This document shows positions 1-7,940 of a DNA stretch of 64,000 bases, piece by piece. Below the pieces are notes generated by a model. It did not search any database and was not told the DNA's origin. It saw nothing but the letters and a program-made list of their open reading frames with translations. Numbering within the stretch: position 1 is the first letter of the stretch; each line of letters opens with the position of its first letter. Made by a program: the position numbers and the translations under genes. The stretch is from Streptomyces sp. NBC_01255 (GTDB taxonomy: Bacteria; Actinomycetota; Actinomycetes; Streptomycetales; Streptomycetaceae). The stretch lies in contig NZ_CP108474.1 of NCBI RefSeq assembly GCF_036226445.1, positions 5,394,001 through 5,458,000 of the forward strand, written 5' to 3'.

Positions 1-258
1 GGGGTGCGCTGCGCGGTCGGCGCCGTCGCACCGATGCCTCTGCGCCCGCTGGAGGCGGAGCGCTGGATCGCCTCGCTGGTGGACTGGGACAACGACCGGG
101 GCCTGGCCCCGGAGGCGCTCGCGGCGTTCGGCGAGTACGTCGCCGCCGCCTGCATTCCGGACCCGCCGGGCGACGAGCAGCTGCCGCCGGCCGTACTGCA
201 CCTGCGGCGCACGGTCGCCGCACTCGCCCGACGGGCACTGGGGAGGGCACTGGCATGA
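1..258 (+). CDS. Xanthine dehydrogenase-family FAD-binding subunit, 3' end (partial)
   Basis: Only the last 85 codons are in the window; the reading frame is open at base 1. The visible part looks like the C-terminal helical region of the CO-dehydrogenase flavoprotein (subunit M) family, which binds FAD and passes electrons from the 2Fe-2S subunit. I base this mainly on context: its stop overlaps the ATG of a 2Fe-2S subunit (ATGA at 255-258), and the molybdopterin subunit follows, the usual three-subunit order in actinobacteria. The FAD-binding residues lie upstream of the window and cannot be checked. Confidence 0.75.
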   Translation, partial: GVRCAVGAVAPMPLRPLEAERWIASLVDWDNDRGLAPEALAAFGEYVAAACIPDPPGDEQLPPAVLHLRRTVAALARRALGRALA

Positions 259-1649
259 GCAACGACGAACAGCACGGGAACCCGGGCGGCTGGGAGCCGA
301 TCCCGCAGAGCGAGGGCTACGACGGCGACGCGACCGCCTTCGTCCAGCTGCCGCCCGACTTCATGCTGGACGGCGTGCCCCTGGAGGCGCCGGGCCACGG
401 CTACGTACCGCCGATGATCATGCCGCTGCAGCCGCTCACCCCGGCGGCGGCGACCGATCCGTCGGCGACGGGCACGTGGAACGTGCACCTGCCGACGGAG
501 GCGGAGCAGGTCCAGCACTACGATCACGTCGAGCAGGTCGACCACGAATTCGGCCAGGGCGGCCAGGGGACCGAGTACTTCGAGCAGGGCGAGTACGTCC
601 AGCACTTCGAGCAGCCCGTCGAGGGGTTCGGCCAGGACCCGCACGCGACGGCGGAGTGGAACTTCACGGGCACGGCGGGCTCCACGGGCCAGTGGGAGAT
701 CCCGGTCGCGGCGGAGGCCGCCGTACCGGACGCCGTCGCGCCGGAGGTGGCCGAGCCCCCGCTCCTCACCGCGTACGACCAGGCCCCGGCGACCCTGCCG
801 GGCGGCGCGCCCGCGCCCTGGGCGCTCCCGGAGGAGCCGGTCGCCGAGGAGCCGGTCGCCGAGACCGAGGTCGTCGACGCCGGCGAGGCGGAAGCAGCCG
901 CAGAAGCCGAAGCGGCCGCGGAAGCCGAAGCAGCCGCGGAAGCCGAAGAGGAGCCCGAGCCGGAAGAGGCCCCGGCGGCGGTCCCCGCGGACGCCGCGGC
1001 CGACGCTCCGGCCGAGGGGGTCGACGCGACGGCCTCCGCGCCCGGCGGCGCCTTCGCCTCCACGGACAGCGACGAGCACCCCCACACCTCGTACACCCTG
1101 CGTGTCAACGGCACCGACCGGCCCGTCACCGGTTCCTGGATCGGCGAGTCCCTGCTCTACGTCCTGCGCGAGCGCCTCGGCCTCGCCGGGGCCAAGGACG
1201 GCTGCTCCCAGGGCGAGTGCGGCGCGTGCAACGTGAAGGTCGACGGCCGGCTCGTCGCGTCCTGCCTGGTCCCGGCGGCGACCGCCGCCGGCTCCGAGGT
1301 GCGGACGGTCGAGGGGCTCGCCACCGACGGCGAGCCGTCCGACGTGCAGCGGGCGATGTCCAAGTGCGGCACCGTCCAGTGCGGCTTCTGCATCCCGGGC
1401 ATGTGCATGACCGTGCACGACCTCCTGGAGGGCAACCACGCCCCCACCGAGCTGGAGACCCGCCAGGCCCTCGCCGGCAACCTGTGCCGCTGCTCCGGCT
1501 ACCGGGGCGTTCTCGAAGCCGTACGGGACGTCGTCGCCGAGCGCGAGGCGAGCGCCGCGGCCACGGCACACGCGGCGCCCGACACCGGGGCGGCCGAGCC
1601 CCGCGTCCCGCACCAGATTCCCCACCCGCACGACGGAGGCATGGCGTGA
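255..1649 (+). CDS. 2Fe-2S subunit of a xanthine dehydrogenase-family enzyme, with long acidic N-terminal extension
   Basis: 464 aa. The last ~190 residues are the standard small subunit: a plant-type ferredoxin fold with CSQGECGAC plus a distal Cys, then the helical 2Fe-2S domain with CGFC and NLCRCSGY. It should relay electrons from the molybdenum centre to the FAD subunit. The first ~275 residues are an extra, low-complexity region rich in Glu, Ala, Pro and Gln, including a run of EAAAEAE-type repeats near residues 215-230. The usual family length is about 160-200 aa, so the extension more than doubles the protein; its role is unknown. It overlaps both neighbours by a few bases, which implies translational coupling. 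Confidence 0.9.
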   Translation: MSNDEQHGNPGGWEPIPQSEGYDGDATAFVQLPPDFMLDGVPLEAPGHGYVPPMIMPLQPLTPAAATDPSATGTWNVHLPTEAEQVQHYDHVEQVDHEFGQGGQGTEYFEQGEYVQHFEQPVEGFGQDPHATAEWNFTGTAGSTGQWEIPVAAEAAVPDAVAPEVAEPPLLTAYDQAPATLPGGAPAPWALPEEPVAEEPVAETEVVDAGEAEAAAEAEAAAEAEAAAEAEEEPEPEEAPAAVPADAAADAPAEGVDATASAPGGAFASTDSDEHPHTSYTLRVNGTDRPVTGSWIGESLLYVLRERLGLAGAKDGCSQGECGACNVKVDGRLVASCLVPAATAAGSEVRTVEGLATDGEPSDVQRAMSKCGTVQCGFCIPGMCMTVHDLLEGNHAPTELETRQALAGNLCRCSGYRGVLEAVRDVVAEREASAAATAHAAPDTGAAEPRVPHQIPHPHDGGMA

Positions 1650-3973
1650 GCAGCGACGCGACCACCGCCGTTCCCGTTCCCCTGCTCCTGGACACCCCCG
1701 GGGCACCGGACCAGGAGCCGGCCGCGCACGGCCTCGGCACCTCGCTCCCGCAGGCCGAGGCGCGGGCGAAGACCGAGGGCACGTTCCCGTACGCCGCCGA
1801 CCTGTGGGCGGAGGGCCTGCTCTGGGCCGCGATCCTGCGCTCCCCGCACCCGCACGCCCGGATCGTCTCCGTCGACACGTCGGCCGCGACGGCCATGCCG
1901 GGCGTACGGGCCGTGGTGACCGCCGCCGACGTGCCGGGCGCGGCGACGTACGGCCGCCGCGTCGCCGACCGGCCCGTCTTCGCCTCCGACCTGGTCAGGC
2001 ACCACGGCGAGGCCCTCGCGGCCGTCGCCGCCGACCACCCCGACACGGCCCGGCTCGCCGCGGCCGCGATCAGCGTCGAGTACGAGATCCTCGACCCGGT
2101 CACCGACCCCGAGAAGGCCTTCGCCGCCGAGGCGCTGCACCCCGACGGCAATCTCATCCGGCACATCCCGCTGCGCTTCGGCGACCCGGAGGCCACCGGC
2201 GAGGTCATCGTCGAGGGCCTCTACCGGATCGGCCGCCAGGACCCGGCGCCGATCGGCGCCGAGGCCGGGCTCGCCGTGCCCCGCCCCGACGGAGGCGTCG
2301 AGCTCTACACCGCGTCCACGGACCCGCACACCGACCGGGACCTGGCCGCCGCCTGCTTCGGCCTCCAGCCCGAGCAGGTCAAGGTGGTCGTGACCGGCGT
2401 CCCCGGCGCCACCGGAGACCGGGAGGACCCCGGCTTCCAGATCCCGCTGGGCCTGCTCGCGCTCCGTACCGGCTGCCCCGTGAAGCTCACCGCCACGCGC
2501 GAGGAGTCCTTCCTCGGCCACGCCCACCGCCACCCCACCCTGCTGCGCTACCGCCACCACGCGGACGCGGAAGGGCGCCTGGTGAAGGTGGAGGCGCAGA
2601 TCCTCCTCGACGCGGGCGCGTACGCCGACTCCTCGTCCGAGTCGCTCGCGGCGGCCGTGGCCTTCGCCTGCGGCCCGTACGTCGTCCCCCACGCCTTCGT
2701 CGAAGGCTGGGCGGTCCGCACGAACAACCCGCCGTCCGGCCATGTGCGGGGCGAGGGCGCGATGCAGGTGTGCGCCGCCTACGAGGCGCAGATGGACAAG
2801 CTCGCGGCCAAACTGGGCGTGGACCCGGCCGAGTTGCGCATGCGGAACGTGATGGCGACCGGCGACATCCTGCCGACCGGACAGACCGTGACCTGCCCGG
2901 CCCCGGTAGCCGAACTTCTCTCCGCAGTACGGGACTTCCCGCTCCCGCCGCTCCCCAAGGACACCTCGGAGGACGACTGGCTGCTGCCCGGCGGCCCCGA
3001 GGGCGCGGGCGAACCCGGCGCGGTGCGGCGGGGCGTGGGCTACGCCCTCGGCATGGTGCACATGCTGGGCGCGGAGGGCATGGACGAGGTCTCGACGGCG
3101 ACCGTACGGGTCATGGACGGCGTCGCCACCGTCATCTGCTCGGCCGTGGACACCGGTTCGGGCTTCTCCACGCTCGCCCGCCAGATCGTCCAGGAGACCC
3201 TCGGCATCGACGAGGTGCAGGTCGCTCCCGTCGACACCGACCAGCCGCCGGCGGGCCCGTCCGCACACGGCCGCCACACGTGGGTCTCGGGCGGGGCGGT
3301 GGAGCGCGCGGCCAAGATGGTCCGTACGCAGCTCCTCCAGCCGCTGGCCCACAAGTTCGGCATGTCGACCGAGCTGCTCCAGATCACCGACGGCAAGATC
3401 ACCTCGTACGACGGCGTCCTGTCGACGACGGTCACGGAGGCGATGGACGGCAAGGAACTCTGGGCGACCGCCCAGTGCCGACCCCACCCCACCGAGCCCC
3501 TCGACGAGCACGGCCAGGGCGACGCCTTCGTCGGACTCGCCTTCTGCGCGATCCGCGCGGTGGTGGACGTGGACATCGAACTCGGCGCCGTACGGGTCGT
3601 GGAGATGGCCGTCGCCCAGGACGTCGGCCGCATCCTCAACCCGGCCCAGCTCGCCACCCGCATCGAGGCGGGCGTCACCCAGGGCGTCGGCGCGGCCCTC
3701 ACGGAGAATCTCCGCACCGCCAGAGGTCTGGTCCGGCACCCCGACTTCACGGGCTACGCACTTCCGACATCCCTGGATGCCCCGGACATTCGCATCGTGA
3801 AACTCATCGAAGAGCGCGATGTCGTGGCCCCGTTCGGCGCGAAGGCGGCGAGCGCGGTCCCGGTCGTCACCTCACCCGCCGCAGTGGCCTCAGCGGTGCG
3901 CGCCGCGACCGGACGACCCGTCAACCGGCTCCCGATCCGCCCGCAGGCGGCGGTCGCCGTGCCCAATTCGTAA
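1646..3973 (+). CDS. Xanthine dehydrogenase-family molybdopterin-binding subunit
   Basis: 775 aa from a GTG that overlaps the previous stop; GGAGG lies just upstream at about 1635-1639. It has the aldehyde oxidase/xanthine dehydrogenase hammerhead domain (about residues 35-150) followed by the molybdopterin-binding domains. A conserved segment, EGAMQVCAAYEAQMDKLA, is readable. The reaction would be hydroxylation of a purine, N-heterocycle or aldehyde, but the substrate cannot be read from sequence. Two active-site features are unusual. The family's RGFG-type motif reads RGEG, and the C-terminal GVGE-type segment that supplies the catalytic Glu reads KAASAVPVV, with no Glu. The operon ends here. 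Confidence 0.85.
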   Translation: MSSDATTAVPVPLLLDTPGAPDQEPAAHGLGTSLPQAEARAKTEGTFPYAADLWAEGLLWAAILRSPHPHARIVSVDTSAATAMPGVRAVVTAADVPGAATYGRRVADRPVFASDLVRHHGEALAAVAADHPDTARLAAAAISVEYEILDPVTDPEKAFAAEALHPDGNLIRHIPLRFGDPEATGEVIVEGLYRIGRQDPAPIGAEAGLAVPRPDGGVELYTASTDPHTDRDLAAACFGLQPEQVKVVVTGVPGATGDREDPGFQIPLGLLALRTGCPVKLTATREESFLGHAHRHPTLLRYRHHADAEGRLVKVEAQILLDAGAYADSSSESLAAAVAFACGPYVVPHAFVEGWAVRTNNPPSGHVRGEGAMQVCAAYEAQMDKLAAKLGVDPAELRMRNVMATGDILPTGQTVTCPAPVAELLSAVRDFPLPPLPKDTSEDDWLLPGGPEGAGEPGAVRRGVGYALGMVHMLGAEGMDEVSTATVRVMDGVATVICSAVDTGSGFSTLARQIVQETLGIDEVQVAPVDTDQPPAGPSAHGRHTWVSGGAVERAAKMVRTQLLQPLAHKFGMSTELLQITDGKITSYDGVLSTTVTEAMDGKELWATAQCRPHPTEPLDEHGQGDAFVGLAFCAIRAVVDVDIELGAVRVVEMAVAQDVGRILNPAQLATRIEAGVTQGVGAALTENLRTARGLVRHPDFTGYALPTSLDAPDIRIVKLIEERDVVAPFGAKAASAVPVVTSPAAVASAVRAATGRPVNRLPIRPQAAVAVPNS

Positions 3974-4094
3974 CCATGTGATGTCCGTTGCTTGTGCAAC
4001 CCGGAGGTGCGCACTGTCGTCGTTCCTGACTACAGTGAACTCCTAGACTTGGATTGACGCGGCACGGTAGTTCACACGGGGGAGGAGCGCGGGC

Positions 4095-4565
4095 ATGCAA
4101 GCCTCGTTGGGTGGGATGGCGTCCGGGATGCGGGCGCAGGCTGTCAAGTACAGCGCCGACTCCATGGAGACGTTCAGGAAGCGGATCGACGGGCTCATCG
4201 CAGAGCTCCAGGGCTCGGGCGCCGGAACCGGCCAGCTGAAGGCCGACCCGGTGACCCGCACCCAGTTCGGCGGCGGCGGCCCCGCGTGGGGCGAGGCCGA
4301 GGGCGCTTACGCGGCGTACGACGGGACGCTCTCGCGTCTGGTGGAGCTCTCCGGGCTGCTCAACGACTGCCTGGTGGGCCTGGGGATCGCGGTCGTCGCC
4401 TCGAAGAACGGCTTCGAGGAGATGGAGGACGACATCAAGCGCAAGATGATCGACATCCACCAGCGGACCTTCGACGCCAAGGAGAAGGCGGACAAGGCAG
4501 CGGGCCGTGGGGCGTCGGCGAGTAGCGGCGACAAGGCCGCCGAGAGCGACACCTCCTTCCAGTAG
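4095..4565 (+). CDS. WXG100-like small helical protein (type VII secretion-associated)
   Basis: 156 aa, mostly helical, with a Gly-rich turn followed by a Trp (GGGGPAWGEAEGAY, about residues 62-75), reminiscent of the helix-turn-helix hairpin of WXG100 proteins but without a strict W-x-G. The C-terminus is charged and Ser/Ala-rich and probably disordered. GGGGGAGGAG lies about 10 bases before the ATG. It starts a plus-strand run with the WXG protein at 4610 and the mycosin at 6181, so a role as a type VII secretion substrate or partner is inferred. No specific family was recognised. Confidence 0.65.
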   Translation: MQASLGGMASGMRAQAVKYSADSMETFRKRIDGLIAELQGSGAGTGQLKADPVTRTQFGGGGPAWGEAEGAYAAYDGTLSRLVELSGLLNDCLVGLGIAVVASKNGFEEMEDDIKRKMIDIHQRTFDAKEKADKAAGRGASASSGDKAAESDTSFQ

Positions 4566-4609
4566 GCGGGTGCGGACGGAATTTCGGGGACACGGGGAAG
4601 AGGCGAGAG

Positions 4610-6163
4610 ATGAGGCCTGCAGAGGGCGGCGGAGGCGGCGGAACCAACTTCCGCGGCATGTCCCATCAGCAGATGTTGGCTTGGCTGGACGAGGCGAGCA
4701 GTTTCTACGTCGGCGACGCGGCGACCCGGCTGAAGTCGGTCTCGACGCAGCTGGAGGAGATCGCTGCCGAACTGAAGGCCAGCATGGACCGCATGGACTG
4801 GGAGGGCGAGGCCGAGAAGGCCTTCGCCGAGTGGGCCGCCAACGTGGCCAACTCGATCAAGGGGCTCGCGGACTACAGCGAGCGCGGGGCCGTCTGGATG
4901 GCCGACAACTCGTCGGCCATCGCGTCGGCGCAGAGCGCCATGCCCCGGTACACGTCGCACGCGTCCGCCAAGGAGAACCTCGAAGCGGCGCTGAAGTACC
5001 GCAACGACCCCGACTCCCGGACGATCGCCGGCAACACCCGGTCGCAGATGGCCGCGAGCGAAGAGCTCGATGCCATCAAGGCCAAGGAAGAGGCGAACCG
5101 CGAGGCGGCGGCGGCCGAGATGGAGCGCCTCTCGTCCGCGTACTCGTGGTCGAGCTCCAACATGAGGAACAACGTTCCTCCGACGTTCCCGCCGCCGCCG
5201 GGGGCGTTCGTGCCGCCGGACTCCGGAACCAGCCGGTGGGGCGAGAGGGAGCGCAGCCAGTACCCGACCAGCGACAGCCGGACCACTGGCACGGACACGC
5301 GGACCGGCACGGACAGCGGCCGCACCCAGCCGGACTCCCGGACCACGCCCGACTCGCCGGTGACCCCGCCGACGGGCGACCGGCCCAGCCCGACAGACGT
5401 GGTCAAGCCTGGCGACAGGCCCGACGTCCCGACCGACGTGAGGCCGCCCGACGTCAAGCCCGACGTTCCCGTGGACCTCGGCATCGACAACGTGGACACG
5501 CTGCCGCCGCAGACGCCCACCACGACCGGCCCGGGACCGACGCAGAACACGCCGCCGCCGATCACCAAGGACGGCGGTACGCCTCCGTACGTGACCACGG
5601 GCATGCCGCCGTTCCCCTCGAAGAGCGGACCGGGTCCCCTGACCTCCACCCCGCCCATCAGCGGCGGCGGCAACGGAAACCCTCGTGGCCCGGTGCCCGG
5701 CAGCCAGCGCACCGGTCTCGGCGTTCCCCGCGAGGGCATCAGCGGCGGACGCCAGGTGCAGAGCACGCACGGGCGCCCCGCGACCGGCATTCCGCGCAGC
5801 ACCGTCATCGGCACGGAGCAGGGCGGGCGTAACAGCACGGGCATGGGCCGTGGCCCCATGGGCGGCGGTATGGGCAGCCCCATGGGTGGTGGCACGGGCG
5901 CCGGCCAGAACGGCATCAGCGGCGGTCGCCGCCTCGCCGGTGAGACCGGCGGGGTCGTCGGCGGCAAGGCACAGCGCCCCGGCGCTGCCGCAGGCGGCGC
6001 GCGTCCCTTCACGCCCGGCGGCTCCGGCCTCGTGCGCGGAGCCACGACACCGACCGGCCGCGAGCCCGAGGACACCAAGGGAGAGCGTCCCGACTACCTC
6101 GTCGAGGACGAGGAAACCTGGCAGCAGGGCAACCGCCGCGTGGCACCGCCCGTCATCGACTGA
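4610..6163 (+). CDS. WXG100/PPE-like protein with long Pro/Gly/Thr-rich tail
   Basis: 517 aa. The N-terminal ~180 residues form a helical WXG-type domain: W64-E65-G66 sits at the turn (MDWEGEAEKAF), followed by a long second helix. From about residue 185 to the end the protein is low complexity, rich in Pro, Thr, Gly and Arg. It contains PDV/PPD repeats (about 245-300) and GMGRGPMGGGMG-type glycine runs (about 405-435). This fits a type VII secretion target with a cell-wall-spanning or disordered tail, as in PPE-like proteins. It lies 17 bases before the mycosin gene, so the two are probably co-transcribed. Confidence 0.75.
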   Translation: MRPAEGGGGGGTNFRGMSHQQMLAWLDEASSFYVGDAATRLKSVSTQLEEIAAELKASMDRMDWEGEAEKAFAEWAANVANSIKGLADYSERGAVWMADNSSAIASAQSAMPRYTSHASAKENLEAALKYRNDPDSRTIAGNTRSQMAASEELDAIKAKEEANREAAAAEMERLSSAYSWSSSNMRNNVPPTFPPPPGAFVPPDSGTSRWGERERSQYPTSDSRTTGTDTRTGTDSGRTQPDSRTTPDSPVTPPTGDRPSPTDVVKPGDRPDVPTDVRPPDVKPDVPVDLGIDNVDTLPPQTPTTTGPGPTQNTPPPITKDGGTPPYVTTGMPPFPSKSGPGPLTSTPPISGGGNGNPRGPVPGSQRTGLGVPREGISGGRQVQSTHGRPATGIPRSTVIGTEQGGRNSTGMGRGPMGGGMGSPMGGGTGAGQNGISGGRRLAGETGGVVGGKAQRPGAAAGGARPFTPGGSGLVRGATTPTGREPEDTKGERPDYLVEDEETWQQGNRRVAPPVID

Positions 6164-6180
6164 TCAGCGCGAGGAAGCAG

Positions 6181-7422
6181 ATGTCTACCAGCAGTACGCG
6201 TCGGAGCCGTGCCCGAGTGACCGCCTCGGCCGCCTTGGGGATGCTGCTGGTGGGCATCGCCTCCGTTCCCGCCCAGGCAGCGGGTGCCCGTGACAAACAG
6301 TGGCACCTCGACGCCATGGGGGCCGAGGAGATCTGGCAGCTCAGCACAGGCAAGGGCGTCACGGTCGCCGTGATCGACAGCGGCGTGGAGGCCACCCACC
6401 CCGACCTCCAGGGGCAGGTTCTGGACGGTAAGGACCTGGCCCCCAAGGCGGCCGGGGACGAGCACACCGACGGCGAAGGCCACGGCACGGGCATGGCGGG
6501 GATGATCGCCGGAACGGGCAAGGCCAACGGCGGGGCGGGGGCGTTCGGCCTCGCCCCCGGGGCGAAGATCCTCCCCATTCGGATTCCGGCCCCGGACCAG
6601 GACCGCAGCGCCGCGGCATCGGACGAGCAGTTCAACAGGGTGGTCCCCGAAGCCATCCGGTTCGCGGTCGACTCCGGCGCAAAGGTCATCAACATCTCGC
6701 AGGGCGCCAACGCGGGCTCGAAGGCGCTCACGGATGCTGTGAAGTACGCCCTCGACAAGGGGTCCCTCGTCTTCGCCTCCGTCGGCAACACCGGCCACAA
6801 GAGCAACAGAGTCGAGTACCCGGGGGCCACTCCCGGCGTCGTCGGTGTCGGCGCGGTCGATCAGAAGCTCACCCACCTCCCGATGTCCCAGCACGGGCGA
6901 CAGGTCGACATCGTGGCCCCCGGCAAGGACATCTTCTCCGCCTGCAACGACGGTGGCTTCTGCAAGTCCAGCGGTACCAGTGACGCCACCGCCCTCGCGT
7001 CCGCCGCCGCCGCGCTCCTCTGGTCGAAGCACCCCGACTGGACCAACAACCAGGTCCTGAAGGTCATGCTCAACACCGTCGCCGGGCCGAAAGACGGCGA
7101 CAAGCGCAGCGACTTCATCGGGTACGGGGCCATCCGTCCGCTCCGTACGCTGAAGACGCCCGGCGACCCCGGTCCGGCCGATGTCCGGCCCATCGACGAC
7201 CTCACGGAGGTCGCGACCGCCACGCCTTCCGCTCCCGAAACCCTGCCCCCGGCCGACCCCGGCCCGGTGGAGACCACCACCGCCGCCCCCGCGCCTGCTC
7301 CGCAGGCAGCCGCGGCCGAAGAAGGCGGCAACACCGGGCTCTGGATCGGGCTCGGGATCGGTGCGGCTGTGCTGCTCGGTGTCGGTGTCGCCGTACCCGT
7401 ACTCCGTTCGCGGCGAGGCTGA
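6181..7422 (+). CDS. mycP: Type VII secretion-associated serine protease mycosin (S8 family)
   Basis: 413 aa subtilisin-like protease. There is an N-terminal signal sequence (about residues 12-34, ending AQA). The catalytic triad is visible: Asp66 (VAVIDSGVE), His101 (GHGTGMAGM) and Ser267 (SSGTSDATALA), with oxyanion Asn203 (SVGNTGH). A Pro/Ala/Thr-rich linker (about 325-380) leads to a C-terminal membrane helix (about 386-408) and a short RSRRG tail. This architecture defines mycosins, which are membrane-anchored, extracytoplasmic and tied to ESX secretion. It normally accompanies EccB/C/D/E, but none is encoded in this window, so it must act with a machine encoded elsewhere or serve only these substrates. 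Confidence 0.9.
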   Translation: MSTSSTRRSRARVTASAALGMLLVGIASVPAQAAGARDKQWHLDAMGAEEIWQLSTGKGVTVAVIDSGVEATHPDLQGQVLDGKDLAPKAAGDEHTDGEGHGTGMAGMIAGTGKANGGAGAFGLAPGAKILPIRIPAPDQDRSAAASDEQFNRVVPEAIRFAVDSGAKVINISQGANAGSKALTDAVKYALDKGSLVFASVGNTGHKSNRVEYPGATPGVVGVGAVDQKLTHLPMSQHGRQVDIVAPGKDIFSACNDGGFCKSSGTSDATALASAAAALLWSKHPDWTNNQVLKVMLNTVAGPKDGDKRSDFIGYGAIRPLRTLKTPGDPGPADVRPIDDLTEVATATPSAPETLPPADPGPVETTTAAPAPAPQAAAAEEGGNTGLWIGLGIGAAVLLGVGVAVPVLRSRRG

Positions 7423-7467
7423 GTCAGCCCGTACCGCTGAACGTCCGTGACTCACTTGGGGAATCAG

Positions 7468-7884
7468 ATGTCGTTCGACGACGAGTGGGGCCAACTCCGC
7501 AGCGAGAACGCTGCCATGAGGCTCAACGGTGTGCCCGCCGAATCCGGCGGTGGTGGTGGCGCCAGTGACTACAAGGTGACGTCCGCCGACCTCAAGGCCA
7601 TCGGCAACGAGGCCCAGGAGCTTTTCCACTGGTTCGAGCGCGACGCCTTCCACGCGGGCGCGCAGACCGACGCGGCGGGCAAGAGCCTGGACGGCGACGG
7701 GTTCCTGACCGGATCGGCGTTGTGGGCCATGTGGAGCACCTGGCGCGACCAGGCCGAGACGCTCCTCAGTGCCTGCGCGCACATCCACAACCATCTTGAG
7801 GACACGGTCATCAGCCACGCCAACCATGAAGAAGTGCTGGTCACGAACTTCTCCATGTCCACGATCAACGAGCACTTCAAGTAA
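7468..7884 (+). CDS. Small helical partner protein of duplicated WXG module, copy 1
   Basis: 138 aa. The ATG at 7468 is preferred over a GTG at 7447 because the paralogue at 16812 begins with the same MSFDxEW and a GGGG lies 7 bases upstream. The two share MRLN, a run of Gly residues (about 30-36), LxAIG, GFLTGSA and TLLxACAxIxNHL, and both end INExFK. It is probably a helical hairpin of the ESAT-6-like type. It is followed by a ~775-aa WXG-headed protein and a lipoprotein, and the same order recurs in copy 2. Function is unknown; a chaperone or secretion partner for the large protein is the natural guess. Confidence 0.75.
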   Translation: MSFDDEWGQLRSENAAMRLNGVPAESGGGGGASDYKVTSADLKAIGNEAQELFHWFERDAFHAGAQTDAAGKSLDGDGFLTGSALWAMWSTWRDQAETLLSACAHIHNHLEDTVISHANHEEVLVTNFSMSTINEHFK

Positions 7885-7940
7885 GCCGCCGGCAGGGCAC
7901 AGCACAGCACGGCGCGGCAACGGCTGACGAGGGACGTTAG

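Noticed and set aside
476..1645. Upstream extension of the molybdopterin subunit reading frame
   Set aside because: The translation is Arg/Gly-rich and overlaps the 2Fe-2S gene; a GTG with GGAGG at 1646 is a proper start.
1499..3739. Long minus-strand open frame opposite the molybdopterin subunit
   Set aside because: Antisense to a clearly conserved gene, with low-complexity Gly/Arg/Asp composition and no recognisable domain.
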